In this document: positions 34,451 through 42,940 of the stretch, in pieces
Layout of the letters: each line of letters opens with the position of its first letter
Numbering within the stretch: position 1 is the first letter of the stretch
DNA from: JALCOL01 sp022649665
GTDB taxonomy: Bacteria > Bacillota > Bacilli > Lactobacillales > Enterococcaceae
Length of the DNA stretch: 64,000 nt
Direction: 5' to 3' (one strand)
Assembly: GCA_030372335.1 (NCBI GenBank)
Contig: JAUDCW010000007.1
The notes under the pieces: generated by a model
What the model was told of the DNA's origin: nothing
Database searches by the model: none
What the model saw: only the letters and a program-made list of their open reading frames with translations
Translations under genes and position numbers: made by a program

Positions 34451-34467
34451 TAAAAGCGATAGTGAGC

Positions 34468-34497
34468 AGCCGGTATTTTTCATCCGGCTTTTTTTTG
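34468..34497 (+). terminator. Terminator of the sulfate operon
   Basis: AGCCGG and CCGGCT pair around a 10-base loop and are followed by a run of eight T. Confidence 0.85.
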
Positions 34498-34515
34498 TGA
34501 AAAAGGTAAATAAAA

Positions 34516-34553
34516 AATAAGCGCTTCCACAAAAAGACAACGCGTGTTACAAT
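34516..34553 (+). promoter_or_regulatory. Promoter with candidate CcpA (cre) site
   Basis: TACAAT at 34548-34553 is a good -10 box, with a weak -35 (TTCCAC, 34525-34530) 17 bases upstream. AATAAGCGCTTCCA at 34516-34529 matches 12 of 14 positions of the cre consensus WGWAARCGYTWWMA and covers the -35, so glucose repression of the downstream dehydrogenase is plausible. Confidence 0.5.
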
Positions 34554-34607
34554 AATAAAAGCAACAGGTAGTACATTTAAAATCCATAAAGGAAAAGGAG
34601 TTTTTTT

Positions 34608-35675
34608 ATGAAAGGGTACGGAGCAATCAAAATCAATCAACCAGGTTGGATCGAAAAAGAACGACCGGCTGCCGGTCCGTTGGATGCGATCATTCGCCCG
34701 ACGGCGCTTGCGCCATGCAGTTCGGATATCCATGTGATCCATGGGGGCTTTGGAGAAATCACTGACCGCATCGTTGGGCACGAAGCAGTCGGCGAAGTCG
34801 TTGAAGTGGGGAATCTTGTCAAAAATTTCCAACCGGGAGACAAAGTAGTCATTCCGTGTACTACACCGGATTGGGAAGCTGTTTCACTTCAAGACCGCAA
34901 CATCAATAATGCACACGACTATGGGTTGATGAAAAGTTTTAAATTTCTCTCACAAAAAGACGGCGTGTTCGCCGAATTTTTCCATGTGAATAATGCCGAC
35001 GCAAACTTGGTCCATATGCCGGAAAACGTCAGCGTGGAAGATGCTTTGATGACTGTGGACATGATGTCAACTGGTTTTTACGGCGTTGAAAATGCCGAAA
35101 TCAGCTTTGGCGATACGGTCGTGATCTTCGGGATCGGGCCAGTTGGTTTGATGGCCGTTGCCGGAACCGCCCTGCGCGGCGCAGGTAAAATCATTGCGAT
35201 CGGCACGCGGCCGAATTGTGTCGAACTTGCTAAAGAATTCGGCGCAACGGATATCGTCAGCTATAAAGACGGCGACGTGGTCGAGCAGATCTTGGCCATG
35301 GGCGGCAAAGTCGATAAAGTTATTTTAGCGGGCGGAAATTGTTCAACGATGAATCAAGCGCTCGCACTCGTTAAACCAAACGGCATTATTTCCAATATGA
35401 ACTTTTTGGATGTCAAAGATAAATTCGATATTCCGGCTGCTCTTTGGGCACTCGGGATGGGCGACATCACGATCCGCTCCGGATTCTGTCCAGGCGGAGC
35501 ACGCCGGATCGAACGGCTGCTAGAAATCATTAAAGCCGGCCGCTGCCACCCCGGCAAACTTTTGAATAAAAAGTATACCGGTTTTGGCGAAATCGAAAAT
35601 GCGTATAAGATCATGGAAGAAAAACCGCGCGATTTGATCAAACCATATGTCGTGATCGACTGGGATCAAGAGTAA
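34608..35675 (+). CDS. Zinc-dependent secondary alcohol dehydrogenase (NADP type)
   Basis: A 355-residue medium-chain dehydrogenase. It resembles the Thermoanaerobacter brockii and Clostridium beijerinckii NADP-linked secondary alcohol dehydrogenases along its length: WIEKERPAAGPLDAIIRPTALAPCSSDIH (in part) with zinc ligand Cys37, GHEAVGEVVEVG with His58, TPDWEAVS, DGVFAEFFHVNNADANLVHMP (in part), GIGPVGLMAVAG and the NADP-type GTRPNCVELAKEFGATDIV (in part). It should interconvert ketones and secondary alcohols such as acetone or acetoin-type compounds. The structural zinc lobe is absent, as in those enzymes. The ATG follows AAAGGAG; the gene stands alone between terminators. Confidence 0.9.
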   Translation: MKGYGAIKINQPGWIEKERPAAGPLDAIIRPTALAPCSSDIHVIHGGFGEITDRIVGHEAVGEVVEVGNLVKNFQPGDKVVIPCTTPDWEAVSLQDRNINNAHDYGLMKSFKFLSQKDGVFAEFFHVNNADANLVHMPENVSVEDALMTVDMMSTGFYGVENAEISFGDTVVIFGIGPVGLMAVAGTALRGAGKIIAIGTRPNCVELAKEFGATDIVSYKDGDVVEQILAMGGKVDKVILAGGNCSTMNQALALVKPNGIISNMNFLDVKDKFDIPAALWALGMGDITIRSGFCPGGARRIERLLEIIKAGRCHPGKLLNKKYTGFGEIENAYKIMEEKPRDLIKPYVVIDWDQE

Positions 35676-35720
35676 CGATCCGCGGCGGATATTTTTAGAA
35701 CATTATTTATCCTGAACTAG

Positions 35721-35758
35721 GAGCTATGACAAGATTTTTATGTCATAGCTCTTTTTTT
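35721..35758 (+). terminator. Terminator after the alcohol dehydrogenase gene
   Basis: GAGCTATGACA and TGTCATAGCTC form a perfect 11-pair stem around AGATTTTTA, followed by seven T. Confidence 0.92.
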
Positions 35759-36042
35759 GCAGTGAAGCGTGAAAAAGGAAAGCAATCATGCAAAATACAT
35801 AAGTAATTTCAAATAATAAAAAGTAGGACATGTCAGGATAGAACAGCAATAAATCATGACAGATATGTTATATTTATCAAATTTTCAAACGCGTCGTCAA
35901 AAACGTGATGATTTTCATGCTGGAATCCACCTTATAGTATGAGTGTAGCAAGGGGGCATGAGAAACTGCGAACTTGAAAAGAGTCAGTAAACAAAGAAAT
36001 GAAACATCTGCAGTACGTTTCAATGAAAGGAAGTGAGAATGA
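35759..36042. other. AT-rich leader region upstream of the WxL operon
   Basis: No gene is seen. A possible -10 box TATAGT lies at 35933-35938 with a poor -35 about 15 bases upstream (TTTTCA). This would give an untranslated leader of about 100 bases before the ATG at 36043, which follows AAAGGAAG. I saw no clear operator or riboswitch. Confidence 0.4.
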
Positions 36043-39000
36043 ATGAAGAAAACGATCGTGGGTTTGACGGTTGGCTGTTTATTGATCCCGGGAATGCTGA
36101 ATTCGGGGATCGCTTTTGCGGAAGCAAATGAAAGTCAAAATTCTACAGAAGAATCTGCCGCCGCAAAAATCCTGACTTCCCAAACAGCGGCATCAGCTGC
36201 ACAAGAAACGGCCAGCTCTTCAGCAGCAAAGGAGCCGGCTGCATCTTCTTCTGAAAATCAGCAAGCGAATGTGCCGACCGAAGCGTCAGCTGCACCGGAA
36301 ACACCGGCTTTTACGGAAGAACAAGCAAAACAATTGCAAGAAAAACTTCCAGCAGATACAACGATCCAATTCACTGAGGGAAAGCTGATCATTGAACTTC
36401 CGGCCGACGTTGATCCCAGCATCGCTCAAAAGGCTTATGACGATCTGAAACTCAATGTACCCGTTGAAATTCGCGTGAAAGCAGCGGATCTTGATCAAAA
36501 GAGTGATTCGTATAAGCTGGGCATTCAAGTATTTCAAGAAGCCATGATTGCAAATGCAGATAACTTAGGGGCTGCTGCAGAAATATTAAATGGGACGATT
36601 CCATCCGCAATAAAAAATAGTAAGGATTATCAAAAAGCAATGATGGGTAACAGATTTTATTGGGGTGGAATATTTGGAAATTCAAATAGGTATGAAGAAT
36701 ATGGAACAGATTCATTTAAGGTGGATGCTAACCAGTTTCAGGCTGGGATTGAGGCGGCTCGTCAGGCATATGCTCTAGAGTTAGAGGGTTATTTAGAGAA
36801 AATCAATTCTCAAGCAATGATTTATCGTGACAAATTAGCAGACTCGACTGCGTATGTTCCAAATGCTGAATCAAGCATGGGAGGATTTTGGGGATTTATC
36901 AGTGGTGCTGGGACAGCTGTAGGAGAATTAATCAAGAGATTTTTTGGTGGTGGATTAGATAAGAAAATTCCAGAAGTATGGACATATGACAGTAATTCAC
37001 CATTAACCAGTGCTGGATCTTTTCAAGGAAGAAAAACAAAGAAAACTTCTGAAGTAGTGAAAGAAACACAAAAAAACTTGATTAATTATATTGGGATTGT
37101 TTTACCGACAGTTCAAAATATTTTGGTCAAAAGAACGCTCAAAGATCCGCGGGCGATCGGTGGTCCAGAAGGTGTGTTTTTACCTGAAACACTAAATGAA
37201 GCACTGACATTGAACAAAGGCCTGAATACGGTCACAAAAACTTTTGGCTTTGGTGATGCAATTAAATCAAACATCGCTGATCAGATTTATATCAGTATGC
37301 GGAACGCAGTGAAAACCGCGTTAGTTGAATCAGGGCAAAAAGGATTGAATAAACAAATCGCAGTCCAATTGGCTGATGAAGCACCACTCGCTAGCTTCAA
37401 AACGATTAACGATTATTATACTGAAGGTGAAAGCTTGTCACTGGCGTATGATGCCACGTACACTTTGTCGCAAAATTATATCACTCCGCTGAAGGCGATC
37501 GCAATGTCGAATGCTTTCATCAATGAGAAAGACAAGAGTCAAGGGGATTTAACGGAGGGGCAGCTGTTCGAGCTGCTGGCACGCGATCATGCCGATATCT
37601 TTACGGCGGAAACAATGCAGAAATTCAATTCAGACGGCGGGAAATCCGCACGGGACATGCTGTACAAGATTTACCGTGCTGAATTTGACGGGGTACAAAA
37701 AGCGATCAATGATTTCCAAGCGAATCCATTTGAAATCGGGACGACCGCCACATTCACCAATCCAAATAACAATGAACAAGTCAATGTGCAGGATTACATC
37801 GTGATCTGGAATTGGCTCAACCTTGCTTCGCAAACTTTGATGAAAAACGGGATGCATGATGCGGATTTGAAGTCGCATGAACAAAAAGATGGGAAAGTCG
37901 CTGAAATCAGTGAAACACCAACTGAGCAAATGACACTTGCGTCAAATGAAATCGCAGCGGCAAACCAAGCGTATCCGAATGATACGGACATCATTACTGA
38001 ACATCAAGGTGAAATGATGGCGATCGCAAAAGACAGCTACCGATACTCTTACAATGCCGAAGCGAAACGAGCGAACACTGCTTTTGAAAAAGGCGGCGAA
38101 GAATTCATCAATCAGGCGACAGCCAAGAACAAAGAGCTGTACTCGTTATATGGTTTGAAAGGAATCAAAGATACGCCAGATGAACCGCTCGATGCAAACT
38201 ATACCGGCACGAATGACCAGACCTCTTCCTTGTTCAAAGCAGGGGATCCGAATTATCTAGCCGGACTTGCTTTTAAAGACGGTTTTGCAAAAAAATTCGA
38301 AACGGACGGTTTGCAAATCGTTCTCGAAGTCCAAAAAGACAAAGACAGTCTTGGCGAAGTGTCCGAGCTGAAAGAATTATTTAAAGCTGACTCACTGATG
38401 CGTTACGGCGTCATCAGTCAAAAGAAGACAACGATCAATATCCCGAATGCAGCGGGGTGGGAACTGGAAGACCCGCAGAAAAAGGGACATTCGCTCAGCG
38501 GCAATACGATCGAACTTGAAAATCAGCCGTTTGAAACGGGCAACTATCCATATGAAAATGGACAGAAGCTCACTCATCAAAAGAAAATCGTTTTGAACTA
38601 TAACAAGTTGCTGACACCAAATATTGAGAGCTTTGTTGCAAACGGCTTTTCAGTCGAGGGAGCAGTCAAAATATATGAAGGCAAAAAGCAAACTGTTGAA
38701 ATCAAAGATCAAAGCGGCACGGTGATCGTGACTGCGAAAGTCGATCAAAAGGGCCGATTCGAAGCGGATCTTCCGCAAGACAAAGTCAAAGTCGGCGATA
38801 CGCTTAGTGCAACCGCTGTTCTCGTCAACACTTTCGGAACGGAAACAACGAGCGCTACGCGGCAAGCAAAAATCACTGAAGGAACACTTGCCTTCAATGT
38901 AACGACCGCGAGCGGCAAAGACAACAACGAGCTGCTTTGGACCAAACGCTTACTGCAATTAGGCAGCATCACATTAGACCGTGACGCAGGCAATGAGATC

Positions 39001-39291
39001 GAGATCGCTGTAAAAGATCATCGTCTCGTACCAAAAGACTGGTCATTGACCGTTGGAGCTGCTGGTACGCAAAATCCGCATTTTGAACTGATGTGGAATG
39101 ATCAGCTGCTGATTCCGGGAACATCTATCCACGTCTTAGAAGGATCCGGAACGAAAGAACAAGACTTTTCTGAAAAAGAAGGTCTCAAGCTTCACAGTGA
39201 TAAAACGATCCCTATCGGCAAATATACCAGCGAAAAAGGAACAGCACCCACTGTCGAATGGACACTGAACAATGTTGAAACTGCCGATTGA
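36043..39291 (+). CDS. Large secreted WxL-domain surface protein
   Basis: A 1082-residue cell-surface protein. Residues 1-26 are a signal peptide ending IAFAEA, then an Ala/Ser/Glu-rich stretch to about residue 90, a long unrecognised helical region with three SYKLGIQVF, QFQAGIEAA and NYLAGLAFK type repeats, an Ig-like bacterial domain (about residues 865-945), and a C-terminal WxL domain with WSL at residue 1000 and WTL at 1073. WxL domains bind peptidoglycan non-covalently and need the DUF916 partner, encoded at 41741. The piece encoded by about 36545-37140 uses a different, AT-richer codon set. The ligand or host target is unknown. Confidence 0.85.
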   Translation: MKKTIVGLTVGCLLIPGMLNSGIAFAEANESQNSTEESAAAKILTSQTAASAAQETASSSAAKEPAASSSENQQANVPTEASAAPETPAFTEEQAKQLQEKLPADTTIQFTEGKLIIELPADVDPSIAQKAYDDLKLNVPVEIRVKAADLDQKSDSYKLGIQVFQEAMIANADNLGAAAEILNGTIPSAIKNSKDYQKAMMGNRFYWGGIFGNSNRYEEYGTDSFKVDANQFQAGIEAARQAYALELEGYLEKINSQAMIYRDKLADSTAYVPNAESSMGGFWGFISGAGTAVGELIKRFFGGGLDKKIPEVWTYDSNSPLTSAGSFQGRKTKKTSEVVKETQKNLINYIGIVLPTVQNILVKRTLKDPRAIGGPEGVFLPETLNEALTLNKGLNTVTKTFGFGDAIKSNIADQIYISMRNAVKTALVESGQKGLNKQIAVQLADEAPLASFKTINDYYTEGESLSLAYDATYTLSQNYITPLKAIAMSNAFINEKDKSQGDLTEGQLFELLARDHADIFTAETMQKFNSDGGKSARDMLYKIYRAEFDGVQKAINDFQANPFEIGTTATFTNPNNNEQVNVQDYIVIWNWLNLASQTLMKNGMHDADLKSHEQKDGKVAEISETPTEQMTLASNEIAAANQAYPNDTDIITEHQGEMMAIAKDSYRYSYNAEAKRANTAFEKGGEEFINQATAKNKELYSLYGLKGIKDTPDEPLDANYTGTNDQTSSLFKAGDPNYLAGLAFKDGFAKKFETDGLQIVLEVQKDKDSLGEVSELKELFKADSLMRYGVISQKKTTINIPNAAGWELEDPQKKGHSLSGNTIELENQPFETGNYPYENGQKLTHQKKIVLNYNKLLTPNIESFVANGFSVEGAVKIYEGKKQTVEIKDQSGTVIVTAKVDQKGRFEADLPQDKVKVGDTLSATAVLVNTFGTETTSATRQAKITEGTLAFNVTTASGKDNNELLWTKRLLQLGSITLDRDAGNEIEIAVKDHRLVPKDWSLTVGAAGTQNPHFELMWNDQLLIPGTSIHVLEGSGTKEQDFSEKEGLKLHSDKTIPIGKYTSEKGTAPTVEWTLNNVETAD

Positions 39292-39323
39292 TCGATCGAT
39301 GAGGACCACAAAGGAGGGAGAAA

Positions 39324-39749
39324 ATGAAACGAAGGATTTCGATTTTAGTCGGTCTCGGGCTTTTCCTGATGCTGGGACTGACCAGTCTGGCTCATCCCGC
39401 CAGAGCCAGCGGAGAAAATGATTTTTCCGCACACGGAACGGCCACTTTCGAAGTCGTCGAATCGACGGCAAACAGCGGGCAACAAGACAAAAAAACAGAT
39501 CCGGCCGCAGCGCCGAGTGAAAAGAATCCTACGAACCAAGGCGGCAATGATCAAACCGGCCGCAACAATTCTCCAGCGACTGCTGCAAAAGGCACGGCTG
39601 AGCAAAAATCACTGAATACTGCTTCACATAAAATGCTTCCGCAAACCAATATGCTGACAAGTTTTGGTTTATCATTTCTCGGCGGACTCTTGCTGATGTT
39701 CGGCTGGATCCTCCTTTGGCTAAGGAGGCGCAAAAATGAAGAGAACTAA
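39324..39749 (+). CDS. Small LPQTN-anchored cell-wall protein
   Basis: A 141-residue surface protein: signal peptide (residues 1-30, LGLFLMLGLTSLAHPARA), a hydrophilic Gln/Asn/Lys/Pro-rich middle, then the sorting signal LPQTN at about residue 104, a hydrophobic helix and the tail RRRKNEEN. LPQTN is the sortase motif variant typical of some lactobacilli, not the common LPxTG. Small sortase-anchored proteins of this kind are regular members of WxL clusters. The ATG follows AAAGGAGGGAG. Its 3' end overlaps the next gene by 14 bases. Confidence 0.85.
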   Translation: MKRRISILVGLGLFLMLGLTSLAHPARASGENDFSAHGTATFEVVESTANSGQQDKKTDPAAAPSEKNPTNQGGNDQTGRNNSPATAAKGTAEQKSLNTASHKMLPQTNMLTSFGLSFLGGLLLMFGWILLWLRRRKNEEN

Positions 39750-40305
39750 ATTTGTTTTCGCGGCGCTATTGACCATACTGGCAAGCGGCGTCATTGCGAC
39801 AACCGCCGATGCAGAAGAAGCATCTCATAATAGCGGAGAGGCGGAGACATCCGTCGGGATCAAAATCACTGAACCAAGCTTTTGGCTGACGGATGTCAGC
39901 GACCTTGCTTTCGGAAAGATGGAGACTTCCGGAAAAGTCCGCCAGATTCCCGCCCAAAATGATCTGCGAGTCAAAATCAAAGAGCGGCGAGCGGCAGGAA
40001 GCCCGTGGAAATTGCTGCTTACTTTTGAAACTTTTGAAAATGAAAGCCGCACACCGGTATCAGATGTAAAAATCACTTTGGGAGAAGGTGAAGCAAAAAG
40101 TACCGCAAGCGGAAGTATCGATGGAAATAAGGCAACACTTACTTGCGACCAGCAAACGAAACTTGGAGCACAAATCGGCAAGATCGAACCCGCAGAAGTG
40201 ACCTATACGATTCCGAAAGAGAAAGTGATCATGACTTTGCCGGCGAATACGCCGCCAGGAAAATATCAGACAACTCTAGTATATGTATTGAGCGACGCCC
40301 CTTAA
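39736..40305 (+). CDS. Small WxL-domain protein
   Basis: A 189-residue secreted protein: signal peptide (about 1-26, ending TTADAEEA) and a single WxL domain filling the rest. The first motif is intact as SPWKLLLTF (Trp91). The second, normally YTATLTWTLSDAP, reads YQTTLVYVLSDAP, so its Trp is replaced by Tyr. It keeps the usual -SDAP C-terminus. It should sit on peptidoglycan with the larger WxL and DUF916 proteins. Shine-Dalgarno AAGGAGG lies in the end of the preceding gene, so translation is probably coupled. Confidence 0.85.
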   Translation: MKRTKFVFAALLTILASGVIATTADAEEASHNSGEAETSVGIKITEPSFWLTDVSDLAFGKMETSGKVRQIPAQNDLRVKIKERRAAGSPWKLLLTFETFENESRTPVSDVKITLGEGEAKSTASGSIDGNKATLTCDQQTKLGAQIGKIEPAEVTYTIPKEKVIMTLPANTPPGKYQTTLVYVLSDAP

Positions 40306-40362
40306 AAATGGGAATTATGAATTCAAAAAATAAAAATCATATAAAAAATGGAGGAAATTATA

Positions 40363-40962
40363 ATGAATACTACGATCAAAGGATTAGGAGCACTACTTGC
40401 AACAGTTACGATGCTGACAGCAGCCAGCCCCGCATTTGCGGCAGAAGTCGGGACAAAACAAGACACGAATACGCAAGTGGAAGTCACGGACAACACAGAT
40501 GATAAAGACAAAGACAAACCTGGAACAAATACTGATCTGCAATTAGTCCAAGTGCCGTCGCAATTTAATTTCAAAACAAAATTGCAATCGAGCAATGAGT
40601 ATTCGATCGATGGTAAAAATGAAGGGACAAATAAAGACTATGTCGTATTCACAAACTCTACGAAACAAAAATGGTCGGTCAAATCAGTCGTTAGTCCAGA
40701 AATGACGGATACTACTAAAAACAAAAAAGTCGATGTTACTGGACTGAGTTTCAAAGTTGGCACGAAAGCAATCGATGCGAAAACTGGTGCGATCGTGATG
40801 GACAGTGCGACAAATCCGATCGGAGAGGACGGAAAAGCAACAGCTAGTCTGGATTCGCTGAATATCCGAGTAACGCCGAAAGCTGGCAGCAAGATCGTGA
40901 TGGGTGATAAATATACCGGTACGATGAGCAATACACTTTTTGATACGGAAGACGCACAATAA
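40363..40962 (+). CDS. Secreted WxL-like protein, degenerate motifs (first of a pair)
   Basis: A 199-residue secreted protein with a signal peptide (ASPAFAAE at 21-28) and an Asp/Lys-rich linker DDKDKDKPGTNTD. The folded part recalls a WxL domain: the first motif is KWSVKSVV (Trp104), and the end GDKYTGTMSNTLFDTEDAQ follows the plan of the final WxL strand (Y-x-G-x-x-x-x-TL-x-D) without the second Trp. It is related to the next gene throughout. The ATG at 40363 follows GGAGG by eight bases. Operon position suggests it is a pilin-like or accessory component of the surface complex; no function is known. Confidence 0.7.
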   Translation: MNTTIKGLGALLATVTMLTAASPAFAAEVGTKQDTNTQVEVTDNTDDKDKDKPGTNTDLQLVQVPSQFNFKTKLQSSNEYSIDGKNEGTNKDYVVFTNSTKQKWSVKSVVSPEMTDTTKNKKVDVTGLSFKVGTKAIDAKTGAIVMDSATNPIGEDGKATASLDSLNIRVTPKAGSKIVMGDKYTGTMSNTLFDTEDAQ

Positions 40963-40995
40963 AAAAACTTATAAAAAATATTGGAGGAAGAAAAA

Positions 40996-41700
40996 ATGAA
41001 ATCAACAAAAATCTTAAGCTTCGTACTGATGGCCACTTCTTTACTCGCGACTGCTACCCCAGCATTTGCCGCTGAAACGGAACATGAAGTAGGCAGTAAA
41101 GACACGGATGCGACCGTCAAGATCATCCAAAAAGAGGTCGATCCAGTGAATCCAGTTGATCCGGATGACAAAGATAAAAATAAGCCAAATCCTGACCAAA
41201 TCGCGAATTTGAAATTTATGGAAGCACCAAAGACGTTCTATTTTGAAACGAAAATGACTGGCGATACTTATTCGTTGAAAGCTGACAAAACCACGACTTT
41301 TGACGGTAAAAAAGCCATTGAAGACGGTGCAAAATACCAAGTCTTCTCCGATGCAAAAGGCGCCCATTACAATGTCAAATCAGTGATCGATAAGCAATTG
41401 GTGGAAAAGACACATCCAGAGAAAAAAGTCGATGTTTCCAGCTTCAAGATCAATGATAAAGAAATCATTAATGACGGTATCGTGATGAGCCATACTATGA
41501 CTGATGGAAATGGCGCCAACTATAATTTTGATACCACTGGGTTTGCAACGATGCCAGTTGAAAATATCTCCATTGATTTTACCAAAGCAGCTGCTTCAGA
41601 GCAGATCGCCTCTGGAGACGAATACACCGGTGCGATCCACAACACTTTGTACAATGTTTACAACGAAACGATAAAAACTCCTACAACACCTGTAAAATAA
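40996..41700 (+). CDS. Secreted WxL-like protein, degenerate motifs (second of a pair)
   Basis: A 234-residue paralogue of the previous protein, with signal peptide (TPAFAAE at 21-27), a Pro/Asp-rich linker (VNPVDPDDKDKNKPNPDQ) and the shared pattern LKFMEAPKTFYFETKM, YQVFSDAKGAHYNVKSVID, and GDEYTGAIHNTLYNV. Here the first Trp is also lost (YNV at 125-127), so neither WxL motif has tryptophan. The ATG at 40996 follows GGAGG. The pair probably arose by duplication and then diverged. I infer a surface role from signal peptide and operon; nothing more can be said. Confidence 0.68.
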   Translation: MKSTKILSFVLMATSLLATATPAFAAETEHEVGSKDTDATVKIIQKEVDPVNPVDPDDKDKNKPNPDQIANLKFMEAPKTFYFETKMTGDTYSLKADKTTTFDGKKAIEDGAKYQVFSDAKGAHYNVKSVIDKQLVEKTHPEKKVDVSSFKINDKEIINDGIVMSHTMTDGNGANYNFDTTGFATMPVENISIDFTKAAASEQIASGDEYTGAIHNTLYNVYNETIKTPTTPVK

Positions 41701-41740
41701 GCTCCGGCACTAAAGACTAAAAAGAATTGGGGAATGCAAG

Positions 41741-42778
41741 ATGTTAAAGAAACTGACCATATTGGTGTTTGGATTATTGCTCACGATCGGCATACTGCCA
41801 CTGAATGTTTTGGCCGCAGATGATGGAAGCGAAGTTGGGTTTACGATCACGCCGCATTTACAAGCAAATCAGCGGAACACCGGCAACAGTTTCTTTGACC
41901 TTGCAGTCAAACCCGACGAAGAATTGGACCTTTCCTTTGACATCATCAACTCTTCCGGAAAGGAACAAACTTTCGATATCGCTGTCAACCCAGCATATAC
42001 GAATGATGCCGGGCAGATCGATTATGTCGATTCTGACCATAAACGCGACGCCACTTTGAAAGTCGATCTGGCAAAGATCGCGGACTATGAAAAAGCCGCA
42101 ACGGTCGCTGCCGGTGAAACGAAGACGATCCCGCTCAAAATCAAAGTTCCGGCAGAAGCATTTCAAGGCGAAATCTTAGGCGGGATCCATGTGACCCGCC
42201 GGACAGCAGAAGGCGAGCAGGAAGGCGCACAATTAGTCAACAAGTTCGCCTATGTGATCGGGTTGAAAATGACTGAAAACGAAACAGCAATCAAGCGCGA
42301 CTTAAAGCTGCTGGATGTCAATGCTGGCTTGTCATATCACCACACGAGTGTCAAAGCACAGATGCAGAATCCTGAACCAACCGCGATGGGGCATCTCGAA
42401 TTTGATGCAAAAGTCACGAAAAAAGGTTCTGACAAAGTCATCAAAGAACAAAAAAGCAAAGATCTCTCGATGGCGCCAAACTCAAGCTTCGCTTATGTGA
42501 TCGATTGGAAAAATCAGGAACTGGAAGCGGGCGACTATCATCTGGCACTAGTCGTGAAAGATGCGCAGGATAACGAATGGAAGTTCGATAAAGACTTTAC
42601 GATCACTGCTAAAGAAGCGAAAAAATATAATGCTTCAGCAGTCGAATTAGTCAAGAAAGATCATACGCCGTGGATCTACGCTCTCGTTGGACTCCTTCTA
42701 GCGATCATCATCGGCTTCATTATCTTCCTCATCATCAAACGCCGAAAGAATGAAGAGACTGAAGCGGAAGCCAAATAA
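41741..42778 (+). CDS. WxL-interacting protein (DUF916/DUF3324), membrane-anchored
   Basis: A 345-residue protein that partners WxL proteins. It has a signal peptide (to about residue 25), a DUF916 domain beginning VGFTITPHLQANQ with FDLAVKPDEELDLSFDI, and GEILGGIHVTR. A DUF3324 domain follows, with FAYVIGLKMTE, LLDVNAGLSYHHTSVKAQMQNP (in part) and LEFDAKVTKKG. It ends with a membrane helix (about 305-330) and the basic tail IKRRKNEETEAEAK. In known clusters this protein binds both WxL domains and peptidoglycan. It is the last gene before the operon terminator. Confidence 0.92.
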   Translation: MLKKLTILVFGLLLTIGILPLNVLAADDGSEVGFTITPHLQANQRNTGNSFFDLAVKPDEELDLSFDIINSSGKEQTFDIAVNPAYTNDAGQIDYVDSDHKRDATLKVDLAKIADYEKAATVAAGETKTIPLKIKVPAEAFQGEILGGIHVTRRTAEGEQEGAQLVNKFAYVIGLKMTENETAIKRDLKLLDVNAGLSYHHTSVKAQMQNPEPTAMGHLEFDAKVTKKGSDKVIKEQKSKDLSMAPNSSFAYVIDWKNQELEAGDYHLALVVKDAQDNEWKFDKDFTITAKEAKKYNASAVELVKKDHTPWIYALVGLLLAIIIGFIIFLIIKRRKNEETEAEAK

Positions 42779-42800
42779 GGGCTTTCTGCAAAAAAATAAA

Positions 42801-42844
42801 ACGCGCTGGAATGGTATCCACAACCATCCAGCGTGTTTTTTTTC
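42801..42844 (+). terminator. Terminator of the WxL operon
   Basis: ACGCGCTGGAATGGT pairs with ACCATCCAGCGTGT across a short loop with one bulge and one wobble, followed by a run of eight T. Confidence 0.92.
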
Positions 42845-42940
42845 GATATTTGTAAGATCTTCTTAATATGTAAGCGGAACCTCGCAAAATAAATCATGAT
42901 AAAATTAAAGAAAGGAGAAAATTCGGGAGGAGGGGTATTT

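Noticed and set aside
40348..41700. The two WxL-like genes as ordinary unknown secreted proteins unrelated to WxL
   Set aside because: Their final strands follow the same Y-x-G/A-x-x-x-x-TL plan as WxL domains and they sit inside a WxL operon, so a diverged WxL reading is preferred, at moderate confidence.
42896..42940. ATG at 42896 as start of the Mga-like regulator
   Set aside because: No ribosome-binding site precedes it, whereas GGGAGGAGGGG lies just before the TTG at 42941.
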